From Capsicum annuum (lineage: Eukaryota > Streptophyta > Magnoliopsida > Solanales > Solanaceae), in NCBI RefSeq assembly GCF_002878395.1, contig NC_061115.1:54349917-54413916 (forward strand): a stretch of 64,000 nt of DNA. Direction: 5' to 3'. Below are positions 48,097-60,599 of the stretch, piece by piece. How positions within the stretch are numbered: position 1 is the first letter of the stretch; each line of letters begins with the position of its first letter. The notes under the pieces are model-generated. The model worked only from the letters and a program-made list of their open reading frames with translations. It was not told the origin of the DNA and ran no database searches. The translations under genes were made by a program, and so were the position numbers.

Positions 48097-48291
48097 ATGG
48101 TTTATAGTCATTGGGTGTCCAAAAAGCCATGTCTAGTAGAGTCCTTTTTATGGGTTTGTAGGACACCACATTTATAAGGAGGAGGCTACAAGGAATTTAG
48201 GCATGTTTTCCTTTATTGTGTTCTATTTTCAACCTACAGTGTCTAGTATTATAAAACTTCTCTAACTCCTATCTTTCTCGCATTTTAGATC

Positions 48292-49640
48292 ATGCCTCCT
48301 AAAAAATCTGATATTCATCAAAACTCTGCTGGGAACTCTATCCTACCTGAGGATAATGTGGAGAGGACTTTCCCTATATATAGAGTGTAGACCCGGTCTA
48401 GGCTCCTTTCTATTGATTGTACTACTCCACATAGAGTCCCACCTATACCTACTAGTCTTCCTCGGGCATCTCGGGGTAGTGATGCTTATGACCATTTGCC
48501 CTAGGGGGACATCTCTAATGCGAAGTTCCATGAGTCTATTTATTTTCTCTCTCACTTGGCAATATCTCATTCTTATTAGTTAGATCACATTGGTTTTGTT
48601 GCTTCTTTGTCTGAGGTTACTCGGGTTGGCCAGTTCATGAGGTTGAATCCCCAAACATTTACGAAATGTATGCTGAGGAGGATCTTCAGAGGTTTGTGTA
48701 TGAGATGGATAATATTTCTAGGGTAATTCATGCTACTAATTTTGAACATATAGAGTGTACTGCATATCAACTAAAAGATATAGCTTATCAGTGGTATGAG
48801 AAGTGGAAGCAGTTAAGGGGTGATGATGTAGAGTTGGTATTATAGGATGAGTTTTTGGGAGCCTTTATTGATCACTTATTTCCTCAAGATATGAGGAAAA
48901 CTAAGGTTGAGGAGTTTGTTAATCTGAATCAAGGTTAGATGAGTGTCAAGGAGTATACGCTAAAATTTTAGCAGTTGGCTCAATATGCTCCTGTGTTAGT
49001 ATCTGGCCAGAGATCCTAGATGAAAAAGTTTACTTCTAGGTTGTCTGGAGATTTGGTATTGGACTGTAAGGCTACCATATTGAACAATGATATGGATATT
49101 TCTAGACCTATGGTTTATAAGCAATTGGACATGGAGGAAAAAAGGAAATAGACGGAGATTGAAGAGAGACAGAGTAAGAAGTTTAGATATTTAGAGCAAA
49201 GTGGGGTTCAAAAAATAGTAGGAAAGATGACAGATAGTGGACCAAGAAGAAGAATTAGGGCAATTCTTATTTGTCTGCTAGTGCTCCTTATCCTAAGCCT
49301 TCGGACGATTGTCGTTCTCAGGCTAATAGTGGTTCTAAGGCACCGAGTACCAGTCTTAGGCTAGTGGTGCTCAGTCAGCCCCACCTTATCCTCCATATTA
49401 TTTTTGTGGGCAACTTTATTATGGTTATTGAGATAAGGGGAGGAATCAATTTTATAATTATTGTCATCTTGGTTATATGTAGTGGGATCTCCCTTCAGCC
49501 AAGGTTGATACTAGAGCTAATTAAGTGCTGGCTATCACATCTTTAGCCCCTGTGCCAAAGAGTGCTACTTTTGGTACCTACATTGGCCAAAATCACCACT
49601 ATGTACTTTCTACTCGCTAGGAATCTGAGGCATATCCAGA
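48292..49640 (+). pseudogene. Element G gag (decayed)
   Basis: It starts MPPKKSDIHQNSAGN. Capsid blocks are readable with stops: LSEVTRVGQFMRLNPQTF, EEDLQRFVYEMDNI, AYQWYEKWKQLRGDD, FFxHLFPQDMRKTKVEEF-like, MSVKEYTLKF and DKQLDMEEKRK-like. The nucleocapsid part near 49395-49500 has a decayed zinc knuckle (YCHLGYM, WDLP). Typical of plant gypsy gag, which builds the particle. About 200 bp of leader separate it from the PBS. Confidence 0.82.
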
Positions 49641-49677
49641 CGTTGTTACTGGTATGTTATAACTTTTTTCTCAGGAT

Positions 49678-51320
49678 ATGCATTATGTGATTGATCCGGG
49701 GTTTACATTTTTCTTATGTGACCTCTATATGGCAGTGAATTTTGGATTTGGTCCCGAAAATATTTTAAACCTCTTTTTTGTGTCTACCCTAGTGGGTGAT
49801 TCTATTGTGGCTGGAAAAATCTATAGGGGTTGTGCGGTGTCTATCTTCCATAGAGAGACATTGGTGGATTTGACAGAGTTAGAGATGGTAGATTTTGATG
49901 TTATATTGGGGAGGGATTGGCTCCATTCATGCTATGCTTCTTTGGGTTGTAGGACCTAAAAGGTTAGTTTCTATTTTCCTAATGAGCTGGTAATTGAATG
50001 GGGAAGGGGAGTCCTTTAGTGCCTAAAGGTAGTATTATTTCTTATCTTAGAGCTCAAAAATTAATTTCAAAAGGATTTCTATATCATATAGTTTGGGTTA
50101 AGGATTCTAACACTGAAATTCCTTCATTGCATTCTATCCTCAGAGTTAGTGAGTTTTCTGAAGTATTTTCTGATGGTTTTCCTAGAATTTCTCCCTACAG
50201 GGAAATAGACTTTGAAATTGATCTCATATCGTATACAATCCTATTTCCATTCCTCCTTTTAGAATGGCTCTAGTGGAATTAAAAAAAAGATAAAGAAGCA
50301 ATTGAAAGATCATTTTGATAAAGAGTTTATTCGTCCCAGTGTTTCTTCGTGGGGTGCTCAAGTGATTTTTATATGAAAGAAAGATGGGTCTCTTTAGATG
50401 TGTATAGAATACCATCAATTGAATAAGGTGATAATAAAGAATAAATACCCTCTTCCTAAGATTGATGATCTTTTTGACAAGCTTCAGGGTGATAGATGCC
50501 TCTCTAAGATTGATCTTTGTCGACTTATCATCAGTTGAAAATTTTGGAGGTTGATATTCCCAAGACTAATTTTCAAACTCAATATGGTCATTATGAGTTT
50601 CTGGTTATGTTATTTGGATTGATTAATGCCCTGGCTGTATTTATGGATCTTATGAATTGGATTTTTAGGCAGGTTTTGGACTTGTTTATTATTTTCTTCT
50701 TTGATGATATCTGAGTGTATTCTAAGAGTGAGGAGGATCACGCCAATCACCTTTGAATTGTGTTACAGTCCCTTAAGGATAATTAGTTGTACGCTAAATT
50801 TTCTAAGTACGAGTTTTGGTTAAATTCTATAACTTTTCTTGGTCATATTGTCTCTAGTAAGGAGATCAAGGTGGATCCATAGAAAGTTCAGGGGGTAAAG
50901 AGATCACCTATACCTATGACTCCAACCAATATTCGAAGTTTCTTGGGCTTGGTTGTGCATTATAGATGGTTTGTAAAGAGCTTCTATTCTATTGTCGCTT
51001 CATTAACAAGATCGATTTAGAAAAAGGTAAACTTCTTGTGTTCCTATGCTTGTGAGGGCAACTTTGATAATTGGAAGGATAAGCTGACTTCTGCACCAAT
51101 TTTGACCCTGTCCGAGGGCACTGATGGCTTTGTTGTGTTTTGTGATATGTCTCGTGTGGGACTATGCTGTATGTTGATGCAGTATGGTAAGTTTGTGGCC
51201 TACGCTTCTAGGCAGCATAAGGTTCATGAAAGAACTATTTGACTCATAATCTAGAGTTAGTGGAGGTGGTTCTTGGTTTGAAGATTTGGCACCATAATCT
51301 ATATGGGGTGCATGTGGATA
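49678..51320 (+). pseudogene. Element G protease, RT and RNase H (decayed)
   Basis: Protease at 49678-49959 (VIDPGFTFFLC, MVDFDVILGRDWLHSCYA). Linker VSEFSEVFSDGFPRISP to 50220. RT from ~50236: [53 protein letters not shown], and catalytic FFDD at ~50698-50709 followed directly by a stop. The connection block (NIRSFLGLVVHYRWFVKSF) and RNase H (FVVFCDMSRVGLCCM, FVAYASRQHKVHERT) follow. Standard Ty3/gypsy order. Stops in almost every block. Confidence 0.88.
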
Positions 51321-51767
51321 TCAATTCAGATCACAAGTGCTTGCAGTACATGATCACTCAAAAGGAGTTGAATCTCAGGCAAAAGAGATAGTTTGAATTA
51401 ATCAAGGATTATGATATGAGTCTTCAAGGCTAATGTTTTTTCTAATGCTCATACCAGGTTATCTATGGGAAAGTTATCCCACAAAGATAAAGAAAAGAGA
51501 GGGTTGGTGAAGGACATTCACTAATTGCCTGACTTGGGAGTCCATGTTTGGGACTATGAGAATGGAGAAGTCATTGTTCAAAAAGTGGTTAAATCATCTC
51601 TCGGTGCTGAGGTAAAGAAGAAGTAGGCTTTAAATCCCATACTTATGTAGATTAGAGATAAAGAGGGTTTGTAGAAGGTTATCGTTTTTGAGATAGTTAG
51701 AGATGGTATTCCGAGGTACCAAGGTCGGTTGTGTGTTCCTAATATTGATGGGCAGTAGGAAAGGATT

Positions 51768-52966
51768 TTGGCTAAGTCTCATGAGTCCCGGTATACAGTT
51801 TATCCGGGCTCAACTAAGTTGTACTATGACTTGAAGGAAATCTACTTGTGGAACAATATGCAAAGGGATATAGCAATTTTTGTGGCCGAGTGTATGGTTA
51901 GTCAGCAAGTTAATGTTGAGCACTTGAAGCCTAGTGATATGTATCAAGAGATAGAGTTGCCTATATGGAAGTGGGATATGATCAATATGGATTTTATTAC
52001 AGTTCTTCCGCATTCTCACAATCTGTATGATTCAATTTGGGTCATTATGGATAAGATAACTAAGTCTGCTCACTTCTTACTTGTGAGAACTAACTACTTA
52101 GGAAGTATTATGCAAAGTTGTTCGTTTAGGATATTATGAAGTTTCATGGTGCGCCAGTGTCTATTATTTTAGATATAGGTATGCATTTTTTATCTCATTT
52201 TAGGCATTCATTTCAGAAAGGTTTGGATACACAAATAAACCTTAACACCTCTTTCCACGCTCAAATAGATGGGCAAGCAGAGCGTAATATTCAAACTTTG
52301 AAGGATATGCTAAGGGCAGGTGAGATTGATTTGAAAGGAAGTTAGTTTTACCATTTACCTCTTATTGTGTTTACGTATAATAATAGTTATCATTTGAGCA
52401 TTCAGATGGCTTATTTTGAGGCTCTTTATGGTAGAAGATATAGATCTCCTATTGTATGGTTTGAGGTTGGCGAGACTTGGTTGTTTTGTCCTAACTTGGT
52501 TCACCAAGCCATGGAAAAGGTAAAAGTGATTAGAGAAAGACTTAAGACTGCTCAAAGTCCCCAAAAGACTTATGCGGATGTGAGGCGAAGATAATTGGAG
52601 TACCAAGTAAATTATTGGGTTTTCTTGAAGGAGTATCCTATGAAAGGATTCATGAGATTTGGGAAGAAGGGGAAGCTCAGTCCCCGTTACGTTGGTCCAT
52701 ATCAGATTTAAGGAGAATTAGAAATATTTCTTATGAGTTAGACTTTCCTGCAAGTTTGGGATCTGTTCATCCTGTGTTTTTTGTCTGATGAAGAAGTCTA
52801 AGTTGAGATATTGGATAGTTAAGTTCATAGATTGAGGACCAATGATGTAGCTTTGGTAAAGGTCCTTTAGAGAAACCAAAAGGTAGAAGAGGCTACATGG
52901 GAAGCTGAGGAAGATATGAAGGCTAAATATCCATTCTTGTTCCCAGGGTTGGATGAAACTGCTTAA
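51768..52966 (+). pseudogene. Element G integrase with C-terminal tail (decayed)
   Basis: The zinc region reads SHESRYTVYPGSTKLYYDL ... ECMVSQQVNVEH: one His is now Tyr and one Cys is Ser. The core keeps an Asp in VIMDKITKSAHFLL, has SIILDIGMHF where SDRGxxF is expected, and keeps the Glu in GQAERNIQTL. Then FEALYGRRYRSPIVWFEVG, LSPRYVGPY, and a tail VLxRNQKVEEATWEAEEDM ending at a stop at 52966. The clear purine tract usual before the 3' LTR is absent at 52967-53016. Confidence 0.85.
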
Positions 52967-54633
52967 GGTATGAGTTTCGTTTTCCTCTTTTCATTTTCCA
53001 AGTTTGTCATTTAATTTGACACTTAAAATTTCCATTATTTTATTTTTGACCTTTCCGTGTTTGAAATATCAATTTTCACTAAATTGTGTTTAGGGATGTT
53101 AAAAGGGTAATCTAGGAGAGTTCAGAATTTTTAGAAGGGGTTCATAAAAATTTTTGAACATCAAGGCATAAAGCCTCTATATTCAATGTGTCCTGAAGGT
53201 TAACCTTTGTGATAATACGGTGTCACAGAGGATAAATTCAACAATAATGATGTCGCATGGAGGATAACCTCCGCGATAAGGTCGTGCCATGACGATGTTT
53301 TAAAATCTTGCAATTTTTAATTTCTAACTTGGGGGGAAGGGCTTTTGGGTCTTTTCACCCTTGTATGACTCTTAAACATAATATAAGCTTATTTCCTTCA
53401 GTTTTCAAAGATTAAGTTACTCTTTTTCCCTCTCAAATTCAATACCCAAGAAAACTCAAGGGTTTCATAGAGAATTCATCATCCGAGCTCCAAGCTTCAA
53501 ATTGGCTTCGAATTCTTGTGCGTTTAAGACATGTATCTCTTCCCCAAACTTTAATTTTACATTGTGGGATTATTTTATGGGTTTCTATGTGATTTAAATT
53601 ATGGTTTTGAAATTGGGTTAAGGGGTTTTGGTTGTTATAGATATAATTACTTGTCCCATGATCATTGATTATTCATGTATTAACTTGATGTTTTTTTAAA
53701 CTAAATTGGTACTTTAATTAAATTGTTGTAATGGGGAACATGAGTTTTCCCTAATTGGATGGCTTTTGACTTGGAATTTTATGAACCTACTTTATGAATT
53801 TGATTTAAATTATGGACAATTGCATTATTTAACTTATTTTTGAACTAAATATGTTGCATTAATGGATAAATGATTATTTAAACAGATTTGTATGGCCTTG
53901 GTGGCCATGGATTGGATTTTAATAAAAGTTAGAGAGTCAATGTGGTTGTGTGAATTGATTTGGCATGTGTGATTTAGCTTACAAGCATATTAGTATGATG
54001 ATACCAAGTGGTTTATGCTTTAATGAATGATTCCTAGGTTAATGGCTGAAATTATGTGCTAAATGGTTTTAATTTGAGCATATAGGGTTGTGTAGCTCGC
54101 TATAAAAGGTGGAGTTCTCGGGGGGAGAGATTCTGAAAACCACATTTGTCGGCATGGGGGTCTTTATGTTCGGTTGAATAGTTCACACATTATATACATA
54201 TTTATGAATAGTTGGAGCCTCGGTGTCTTTTTATCTTTCTTGGATTTCTCCGGTTGGTGTAGCTAATACGCAGTGGGCCCTTCCAGTGGCTGGAGCCGGA
54301 TCCATATAGCTCATGGGTATTTTTAGGATAGTTTGAGTTACACAGTCCAAAATAATGATTTTAAATCTCATGATTAAACCTTGTTTCCTATACCACTAGT
54401 AGCTGTGAAGTTGTGAGCCACCATCCTTCGGAAGGCCTTATCATTTCCATATTCCTTTATTTTGACTCAGTACTTTTGGATTCTCTTGGTTATGGTGGGG
54501 GGTATGTCCCGTCTTATTTGGTATTCTAGTTTTAGAGGCTATTGTGGATAGATGTGAGTTGTTTGGATATTTATTAACTCTCAATTTTTATAATTGTCTA
54601 TTCATTATTCATTACTGTCTAATTTTCTTCCGC

Positions 54634-54651
54634 ATTATTATTATTATTATT
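54634..54651 (+). repeat. (ATT)n, six units
   Basis: Counterpart of the 50-bp TTA tract in the 5' LTR of the same element. Confidence 0.9.
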
Positions 54652-54692
54652 TTATGCTCATGAGGTTAGGAAATGTGGGTAGTCTTTGGTGG

Positions 54693-54697
54693 ACTTG
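54693..54697 (+). other. Target-site duplication of copia H (left)
   Basis: acttg; the partner at 63785-63789 is actag, one mismatch. Confidence 0.75.
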
Positions 54698-55437
54698 TGC
54701 TATATCTTGTTTTGATGATGATCAACTAACAACAAAGGACCAGGTCTCCAGGTCTTCGTGAAAACATACAATTGTCACTGTCCTGCATAGTTTTGTCTGT
54801 TCGTGTAACAAACTGCACAGGTGAGCTGTGTACCTATCAGGACACCTTGCCGAATCAAAATTCTACCCTAATCATCATCCTCTTATAAATAAATGAGAAT
54901 GATACTCAATTTATTATTTTTGCAATCTAATTATTCAAAGAGAGAAATCAATGAAAACACAAATATTGCTCAAGATCCAAGCTTTTACGTGCTAAGAGAG
55001 TGTTCGTTCTTGAGTCAAGTCTTGGTATGTAATTGAATTACTTGTCTTATAAGATTAATGCTTTTATTGTGTTTGTTAAGTTCTTTGGTAGAGTTACCTG
55101 AGTTGATATTGGTTAGAGTTAATCAATATGGAGGCAAGATCTTGGTAGAGTTGTCAAGTAGAGTTTGTAATAGAGTTGTTACAAACTAGTGGAGCTTAGA
55201 GTTAGGTTCCAAATGGATTTTGTAAGAATGAGTTTGATTATAGTGGATTTTTTAGTGCTTGTGAGGGTAAGCAACGTTTTTTTCTCCCTTGAGCAAAGAG
55301 CTTTCCATGTTAAACCATTGTGTTTTTTAATTTTCTGTAAAGTTGTTGTTTTCTACTACTTTATTATTTTATTTCCCGTGTTTGAATCTAAGGGACCTGG
55401 TCCCTCGTAGTGTGGTACAACCCCCTACGTTTCAACA
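54698..55437 (+). mobile_element. 5' LTR of Sirevirus-like copia H
   Basis: TGCTATATC to GTTTCAACA, 740 bp, closely matching 63048-63784. It carries two GGACCWGGTCC-type palindromes (54737, 55393) and a TATA box. Both termini are canonical, unlike most LTRs in the window, suggesting that H is the youngest insertion. Confidence 0.93.
54884..54891 (+). promoter_or_regulatory. TATA box of the H LTR
   Basis: tataaata, conserved at 63234-63241 in the 3' LTR. It likely sets the start of element transcription. Confidence 0.6.
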
Positions 55438-55439
55438 AT

Positions 55440-55451
55440 TGGTATCAAACC
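55440..55451 (+). other. Primer-binding site of copia H
   Basis: TGGTATCAAACC, two bases after the LTR; two mismatches to the initiator-Met complement TGGTATCAGAGC. Confidence 0.7.
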
Positions 55452-55494
55452 AAGGACACTCTAAAAGGTTCACACCTAGAGTGATTTATTGATC

Positions 55495-57260
55495 ATGGCT
55501 GCTCTGCCTAATTTGGAAGAAGGACAATCTTCCGCTTGACCACCACACTTTATAGGCAATACTATAGGTGGTAGAAAACTAGGATGTATGACTTCATTAT
55601 GGCTGAGACAGTGAGATGATGGATATAATACTTGATGGTCCTTATATGCCTATTAGAAAGGTCAAAGAAGGTGGCATAACAAGGATGGCTATCAAAACCA
55701 GGAGAGAGTTTAATGTTGAAGATCGAAAGAAAGTTAAGAAGAATTATAAGGCAAAGAAATTGCTTGTCTATGGCATAGGACCTGATGAATATAATATGAT
55801 TTCTACTTGTGAAAATATTAAGGAAATCTGGGAATGCCTGATGACAATTTATGAAGGAACAACTGATGTGAAGGATTCATAAGTTGACATGTTGATTACT
55901 CAATATGAAACTTTTTCTATCAAGGAAGAAGAGACAATTCAAGAGATTCTTACAAGATTCACTTTTATCACAAATGAGCTGCATTGCTTAGGAGAAGTGA
56001 TTCCTTCATATAAGCAAGTGAGAAAAATTCTAGGTGTTCTTCCTAAGTCATGGGAAAGATAAGTAGATGTTATTAATGAGCAAGAAAGCTGAAGACTCTC
56101 ACTATGGATGAATTCATCGGTACTTTAAAGACTCATGAGCTCAAGAAGTAGCAAGGGCAATAGAAGAAGGAAGGAAAAAGGGAAAAATCTCTGGCATTAA
56201 AGGCTTCAAAATTTGATTCAAGTGACTAAGATACTAATGTTGTCGATTTGACAAAAAGGCTTATTAGAGCTATAAAGCAAAATGGTAAGTTTCTAAGAAG
56301 AGAAAGTAGCAGCAAAAAGGGAGGTACGGTTGAAGTTTTTCACAAATGTAGAAGTCCTAAGCATTTCATTAAGGACTATCTAATAAACAAAATGGATTAC
56401 CAAGAATATCTCAAGACTGGAGGTAACAAAGGAAAGAACAAGGACCAGGTCCTTGTAAAATCAACAAGAAAGGCTGCAACTCATTATGCCGTGAAGAATG
56501 ACCTAGATGTGAGGTGAGATTCCTTTAGTGAATCTAATGAAGCTGAAAAGGCTAAAGATGTGTCTATGATGGATGTGGAGGAGTATGAAGTTAACTATGA
56601 TTCCTTGTTTTCTCTCATGGAAATCATTGAAAATGAAGGGAAAAATAAGTTAACTCTCTCTGACATTAAGGAAAATTTAGATAACTACTCTGTTAGAAAC
56701 ATAAAGATGCTAGAAAATATGTTGATTGATTATCTGTGAACTGATTCCTGAGAAAAATGGTCTAATAATAAAAGTAGAAAATCAAGAGCTTGAATTAATT
56801 ACTTTAACTCTCCATATATATGAAAGAGAGGAACCATTTACTAAGTTTAAATCTAAAAATCTGATTTTAATGAATAGATTAAAGAAAGTGGGTGTTTTGA
56901 TAGTAAAGGGAAATAAGAATCCTCAAGGCTTCAAATTGAGCTTGAAGAAGAGTTGAAGAATTCTCAAAATCATCTTACGACTGCACTCCATATGAATGAA
57001 GAATTAGAAAGGGACCTGGTCTGTATAAGGGAAGAACTTAACAAATCATTAAAATAGACCACATACTCTCAAATCCTTTCTAAGTTAGCTGGTTAGGGTC
57101 TCAATAATGGTAAAAGCCTTGGATATTAGTATAAAACTCAATCACTTGGGTGTCAAAGGAAAGCTGCTCATGGTATTAGAAATAGGGTTCACAAACCTTT
57201 ATGTATTTATTGCGAAAGAGATAGACAATTGAAGGAAAACTATTAGTGTTGGCTTACAGC
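55495..57260 (+). pseudogene. Copia H gag (frameshifted)
   Basis: Start MAALPNLEEGQSSA, then a stop and frame changes, then a long capsid region: IILDGPYMPIRKV, KLLVYGIGPDEYNMIS, KEIWECLMTIYEGTTDVKDS, and ITQYETFSIKEEETIQEI. I recognise this as Sirevirus-type copia gag. A first zinc knuckle near 56338-56379 (HKCRSPKHFIKDY) has lost two Cys, and a second near 57200-57250 (CIYCERDRQLKENY) has lost its His and last Cys. Between them is a Lys- and Glu-rich segment. Palindromes lie within it at 56442 and 57012. Confidence 0.85.
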
Positions 57261-57441
57261 TAGAATGAGCAGTACTAGATACATATAGAAAGAGAATTAT
57301 TATCCTAACGGTTTCATTCCCTTGAAAAATGTGAAGAATAATTATTTATCTGTATGGGCAAAGAAAGAATTGATCATATGTTTGTCTTCTTATTGGGAAC
57401 TCAAACTTAAGTGGGTTCATAAATCTAACAAATGACTATGA

Positions 57442-57633
57442 TTGCAGGTAGGAGAAAAGGAATCCAGTCAGAACTGGTTCATGGGTAGTGGATGTTCAAA
57501 GTATATGACCAGGAGGACTAACTTCTTTCTTTCTCTCAAGACACTTCAAGGTGGAGGTGCCTCTTTTAGAAATGACAAAAGGGCTATATTCATGTTGTGG
57601 GAAAGACTAGAAGATCACCAGATCAAGAAATAG
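57442..57633 (+). pseudogene. Copia H protease (catalytic Asp lost)
   Basis: Reads NWFMGSGCSKYMTRR, then FFLSLKTLQGGGASFRND. The Sirevirus protease start is normally W-x-M-D-S-G-C-S, so the catalytic Asp is Gly here (codon 57484-57486). The protease would cut the gag-pol chain. The adjoining frame ends at a stop near 57633. Confidence 0.82.
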
Positions 57634-57819
57634 AAGATATGTACAATGTGAATGGCCTAAAGTATAGTCTTCTAAGTGTTTCTTAAATTTGTGACAAAGG
57701 AAATGAGGACAATTTCTCATCTTATGGTTGTACTGTGTTAAACTTGAAGTCTAGTAGAGTTATTCTCGAAGCCTAGAGGATCAAAAGTATGTATGTGGAT
57801 GATTTAGAGTCTGTGGCTG

Positions 57820-58510
57820 ATGGGGAATTAACTTGTTTAAGTGTTCAAAGTAAAGATGCTAATTTATGGAATAGAAGGTTGGGATATGTAAGTTCCTCGT
57901 TGCTGTAAAGTTGATTTCAAAGGATCTGGTCCATAGCATGATAAAGCTGAAATTTCTAGACAACAAGGTTTGTAATACTTGTGTTAAGGGAAAATGAACC
58001 AGGTCTTCCTTTAAGCTGAAGAAGCAGATGAGTACTTCTATACCCCTTGAGATACTGCATATGGATATATATGGACCTATTAAAGTTTAAAGTAAAGGAG
58101 GAATGAAGTATGTATTTGTCATTTTGGATGACTACTCCAGGTTTACCTCGACAATGTTCTTGAGAACCAAGGATGAAAGCTATGAGGTTCTGGTCACTTT
58201 TGCCAAGAAAATTCAAATGAAGCTTAATTGTAATATTGTTAAATTTAGATCTGATCATGGAACTGAATTTGAGAACTCCCAATTTGTAGTATTCTTTGTT
58301 GAAAATATAATTAGTCATAAATTCTCTACCCCAAGGACTCCTCAGCAAAATGGAGTTGCTGAAAGAAAGAATAGAACCTTCATAGAGATTTCTAGAACCA
58401 TGCTAATTGACAGTGGGATTCCAAAGAAATTTTGGGCTGAAGCTGTAAATACTGCCTGCTATGTGAAAAATAGGTGCTTGATTAGATCACTCTTGAACAA
58501 GCCCATATGA
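57820..58510 (+). pseudogene. Copia H integrase
   Basis: The pre-integrase zinc region reads LWNRRLGYVSS (both His lost) and CNTCVKGK (both Cys kept). The core keeps its three acidic residues: MDIYGPIKV, FRSDHGTEF and QNGVAERKNRTFIE. The block 58103-58510 is open for 135 residues and is one of the better-preserved coding pieces in the window. The linker 58511-59170 is decayed but shows a VFVDYSSTSKVYKF-like block near 58630. Confidence 0.87.
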
Positions 58511-59179
58511 GTTTGTATTCAATAGAAATCTAAAGCTTGATTACTTCAGAACTTTTTGGTGCAAATGCTTTGTCCTAAATGATGGGAAAAATGATCTAGG
58601 AAAGTTTGACTCCAAAAGTGATGAAGTAGTATTTGTGGACTATTCCTCAACAAGCAAAGTATACAAATTTTTACAAAAGAACTCCATGTATTGAAAAAAG
58701 TATGCATGTGATCTTTGATGAGTCAGGAAAGCTAATGAATCCAGGTAATGGTAAAGATTCTAAATTGAAGAATTCATTCATGTTCAGAGGGATGATATTG
58801 CTGAAAATGGTGGTCAATAACTAAGTAATATAGAAGGGAATGATGAAGGAGATGGTGATCAAGGATCTTAGTTACAGACCCTTGTTCTAGTGGAAGAACA
58901 TCAAAAAGGGTCCAGTCCAAATCCTCAAGGTCCTAGTCCCAATTGAACTCATCTCAGAAGGTTAAACTGGAGGCACAAATCTTCTCACCCACTTAAGAAA
59001 CTGACCACACCTTTGGAATTTGGAGTCCAACAAAAGCTCAGGCCAAAAATTTCATGTTATTCTCAGTATTCTTATCCCAAATTAAGCCCAAAATATGAAA
59101 AAAAAAACTTTTAAAGATACTGACAGGATCAATGTAATGTAGGAGGATCTTCAGTAATTTAAAAGAAGTAAAGTCTGGC

Positions 59180-60560
59180 ACTGGGTCCCCAGACCTGTTG
59201 ACAAAATAATTATAAAGACTAAATGGATGTACGAAAATAAACAGGATGAGCATGCAACCAGACTGGTTGTTCAAGGTTATAACCAGGAGAAAAAAATTAA
59301 CTATGATGAGACATTTTCCCTTATAGCAATGATAGATGCTATCAGAATTCTTAATTTATTTGCTGTCTACATAGGGTTCAAACTCATCCAAATAGATGTC
59401 AAAAGTGCTTTTCTGAATTAAAACTTGAAAGAAGAATTCTATGTTAAGCAACCTCTAGCTTTTGAAGATGTAGATTTTCCTCATTATGCGCTTAAATTGG
59501 ACAAAGCTCTCTATGGTCTGAATCAAACACCAAGGGCTTGGTATAAGAAACTTTCAAAGTTTCTTCTGGAAAATGGCTTTAAAAAAGGAAAAATTGACAT
59601 TGCTCTCGTTCTAAAGTCCAAAGGTAGGAACTTACTAATTGTTCAGATATATGTTGATGACATAATCTTTAGAGCTACTTTACAATTACTATGTGAAAAG
59701 TTTACAATGCTAATAGGGAGTGAATCTGAAATAAGCATGATAGGTGAATTGAGTTTCTTCCTAGGCCTGCAGATCAAGAAAACTTGTAAAGAGACAATGA
59801 TTTGTCAAGAGAAGTACATCAACTAGCTACTGAAGAAATACAATATGTAATATGCCAAGCCAATTGAAACTCCAGTTATAACTAGTTCAAAGATAGATAA
59901 TGATGAGTTTGGTCCCTTAGTTTATAAGATCATGTATGGAGGGATTATTAGATCCTTACTATATCTCACTACAAGCAGGCCAGGTATTATATTTAGTGTG
60001 GGAATGTGTGCCAAATTTTAGGCTTTTCCAAATGAGTCTAATATGAAAGATGCAAAAAGAATTCTTAAGTATTTAAAAGGGATAGGGTACCTGGTCCTGT
60101 ATTATAAATCTAGAGATAATTTTTATATGATAGGCTATGCTGATGCTTATTATGCTGGATACTTGCTGAATAGAAAAAGTACCTCAAGAATGGCTCATAT
60201 TTTGGGTTCATCCTTAATCTCTTAAGATTATGAAAAGTAAAACTCAGTTGCTTTATATATTGCTGAAGCTGAGTATGTGGCTGCAACTTCTTGTTGTGCT
60301 CAACTATTATGGATCAAACAACAATTGAAGGATTTTGGGATTGTCTCAAGCACTATCCCTCTGATGTATGAAAACACAAGTTCTCTTAATATGGATAAGA
60401 ATCCAATGCAGCATAAGCGGACCAAGCATATTGATACGGGATAATATTTTATGGGAGACAATATTGAGAAGAGAGATATTTGTATAAAAACTTTGCAAGA
60501 CTAAAGATCAGATAGAAGACATCTTTACTAAGGATCTTCACTAGGAATAATTTGTGAAGA
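59180..60560 (+). pseudogene. Copia H reverse transcriptase and RNase H
   Basis: RT blocks: IIIKTKWMYENKQDEHATRL, VVQGYNQEKKINYDETFS, IQIDVKSAFLN, FPHYALKLDKALYGLNQTP, and the intact catalytic box IYVDDIIF at about 59647-59670, then LSFFLGLQI. RNase H blocks: YADAYYAGYLLNRKSTS, YIAEAEYVAATSCCAQ and KRTKHIDTG. Single stops separate the pieces near 59422, 59824, 60225 and 60443. The domain order integrase-RT-RNase H is that of Ty1/copia. Confidence 0.9.
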
Positions 60561-60599
60561 ATAGGTTGAGGCTGGGGTTGATCAAAATAACATGACCTA

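Larger units (their letters stand above)
53017..54697 (+). mobile_element. 3' LTR of gypsy element G (main part, interrupted by H)
   Basis: It aligns with 46123-48030, minus a ~220-bp deletion near 54390-54410 (lost the equivalent of about 47490-47715). It stops at the target site of copia H; the last 40 bp are at 63790-63829. Confidence 0.85.

Noticed and set aside
57956..58348. 130-residue minus-strand open frame
   Set aside because: It is the antisense shadow of the well-preserved integrase of H.
58908..58945. Further GGTCC-like words counted as palindromes in H
   Set aside because: More than two mismatches, so left out of the count.
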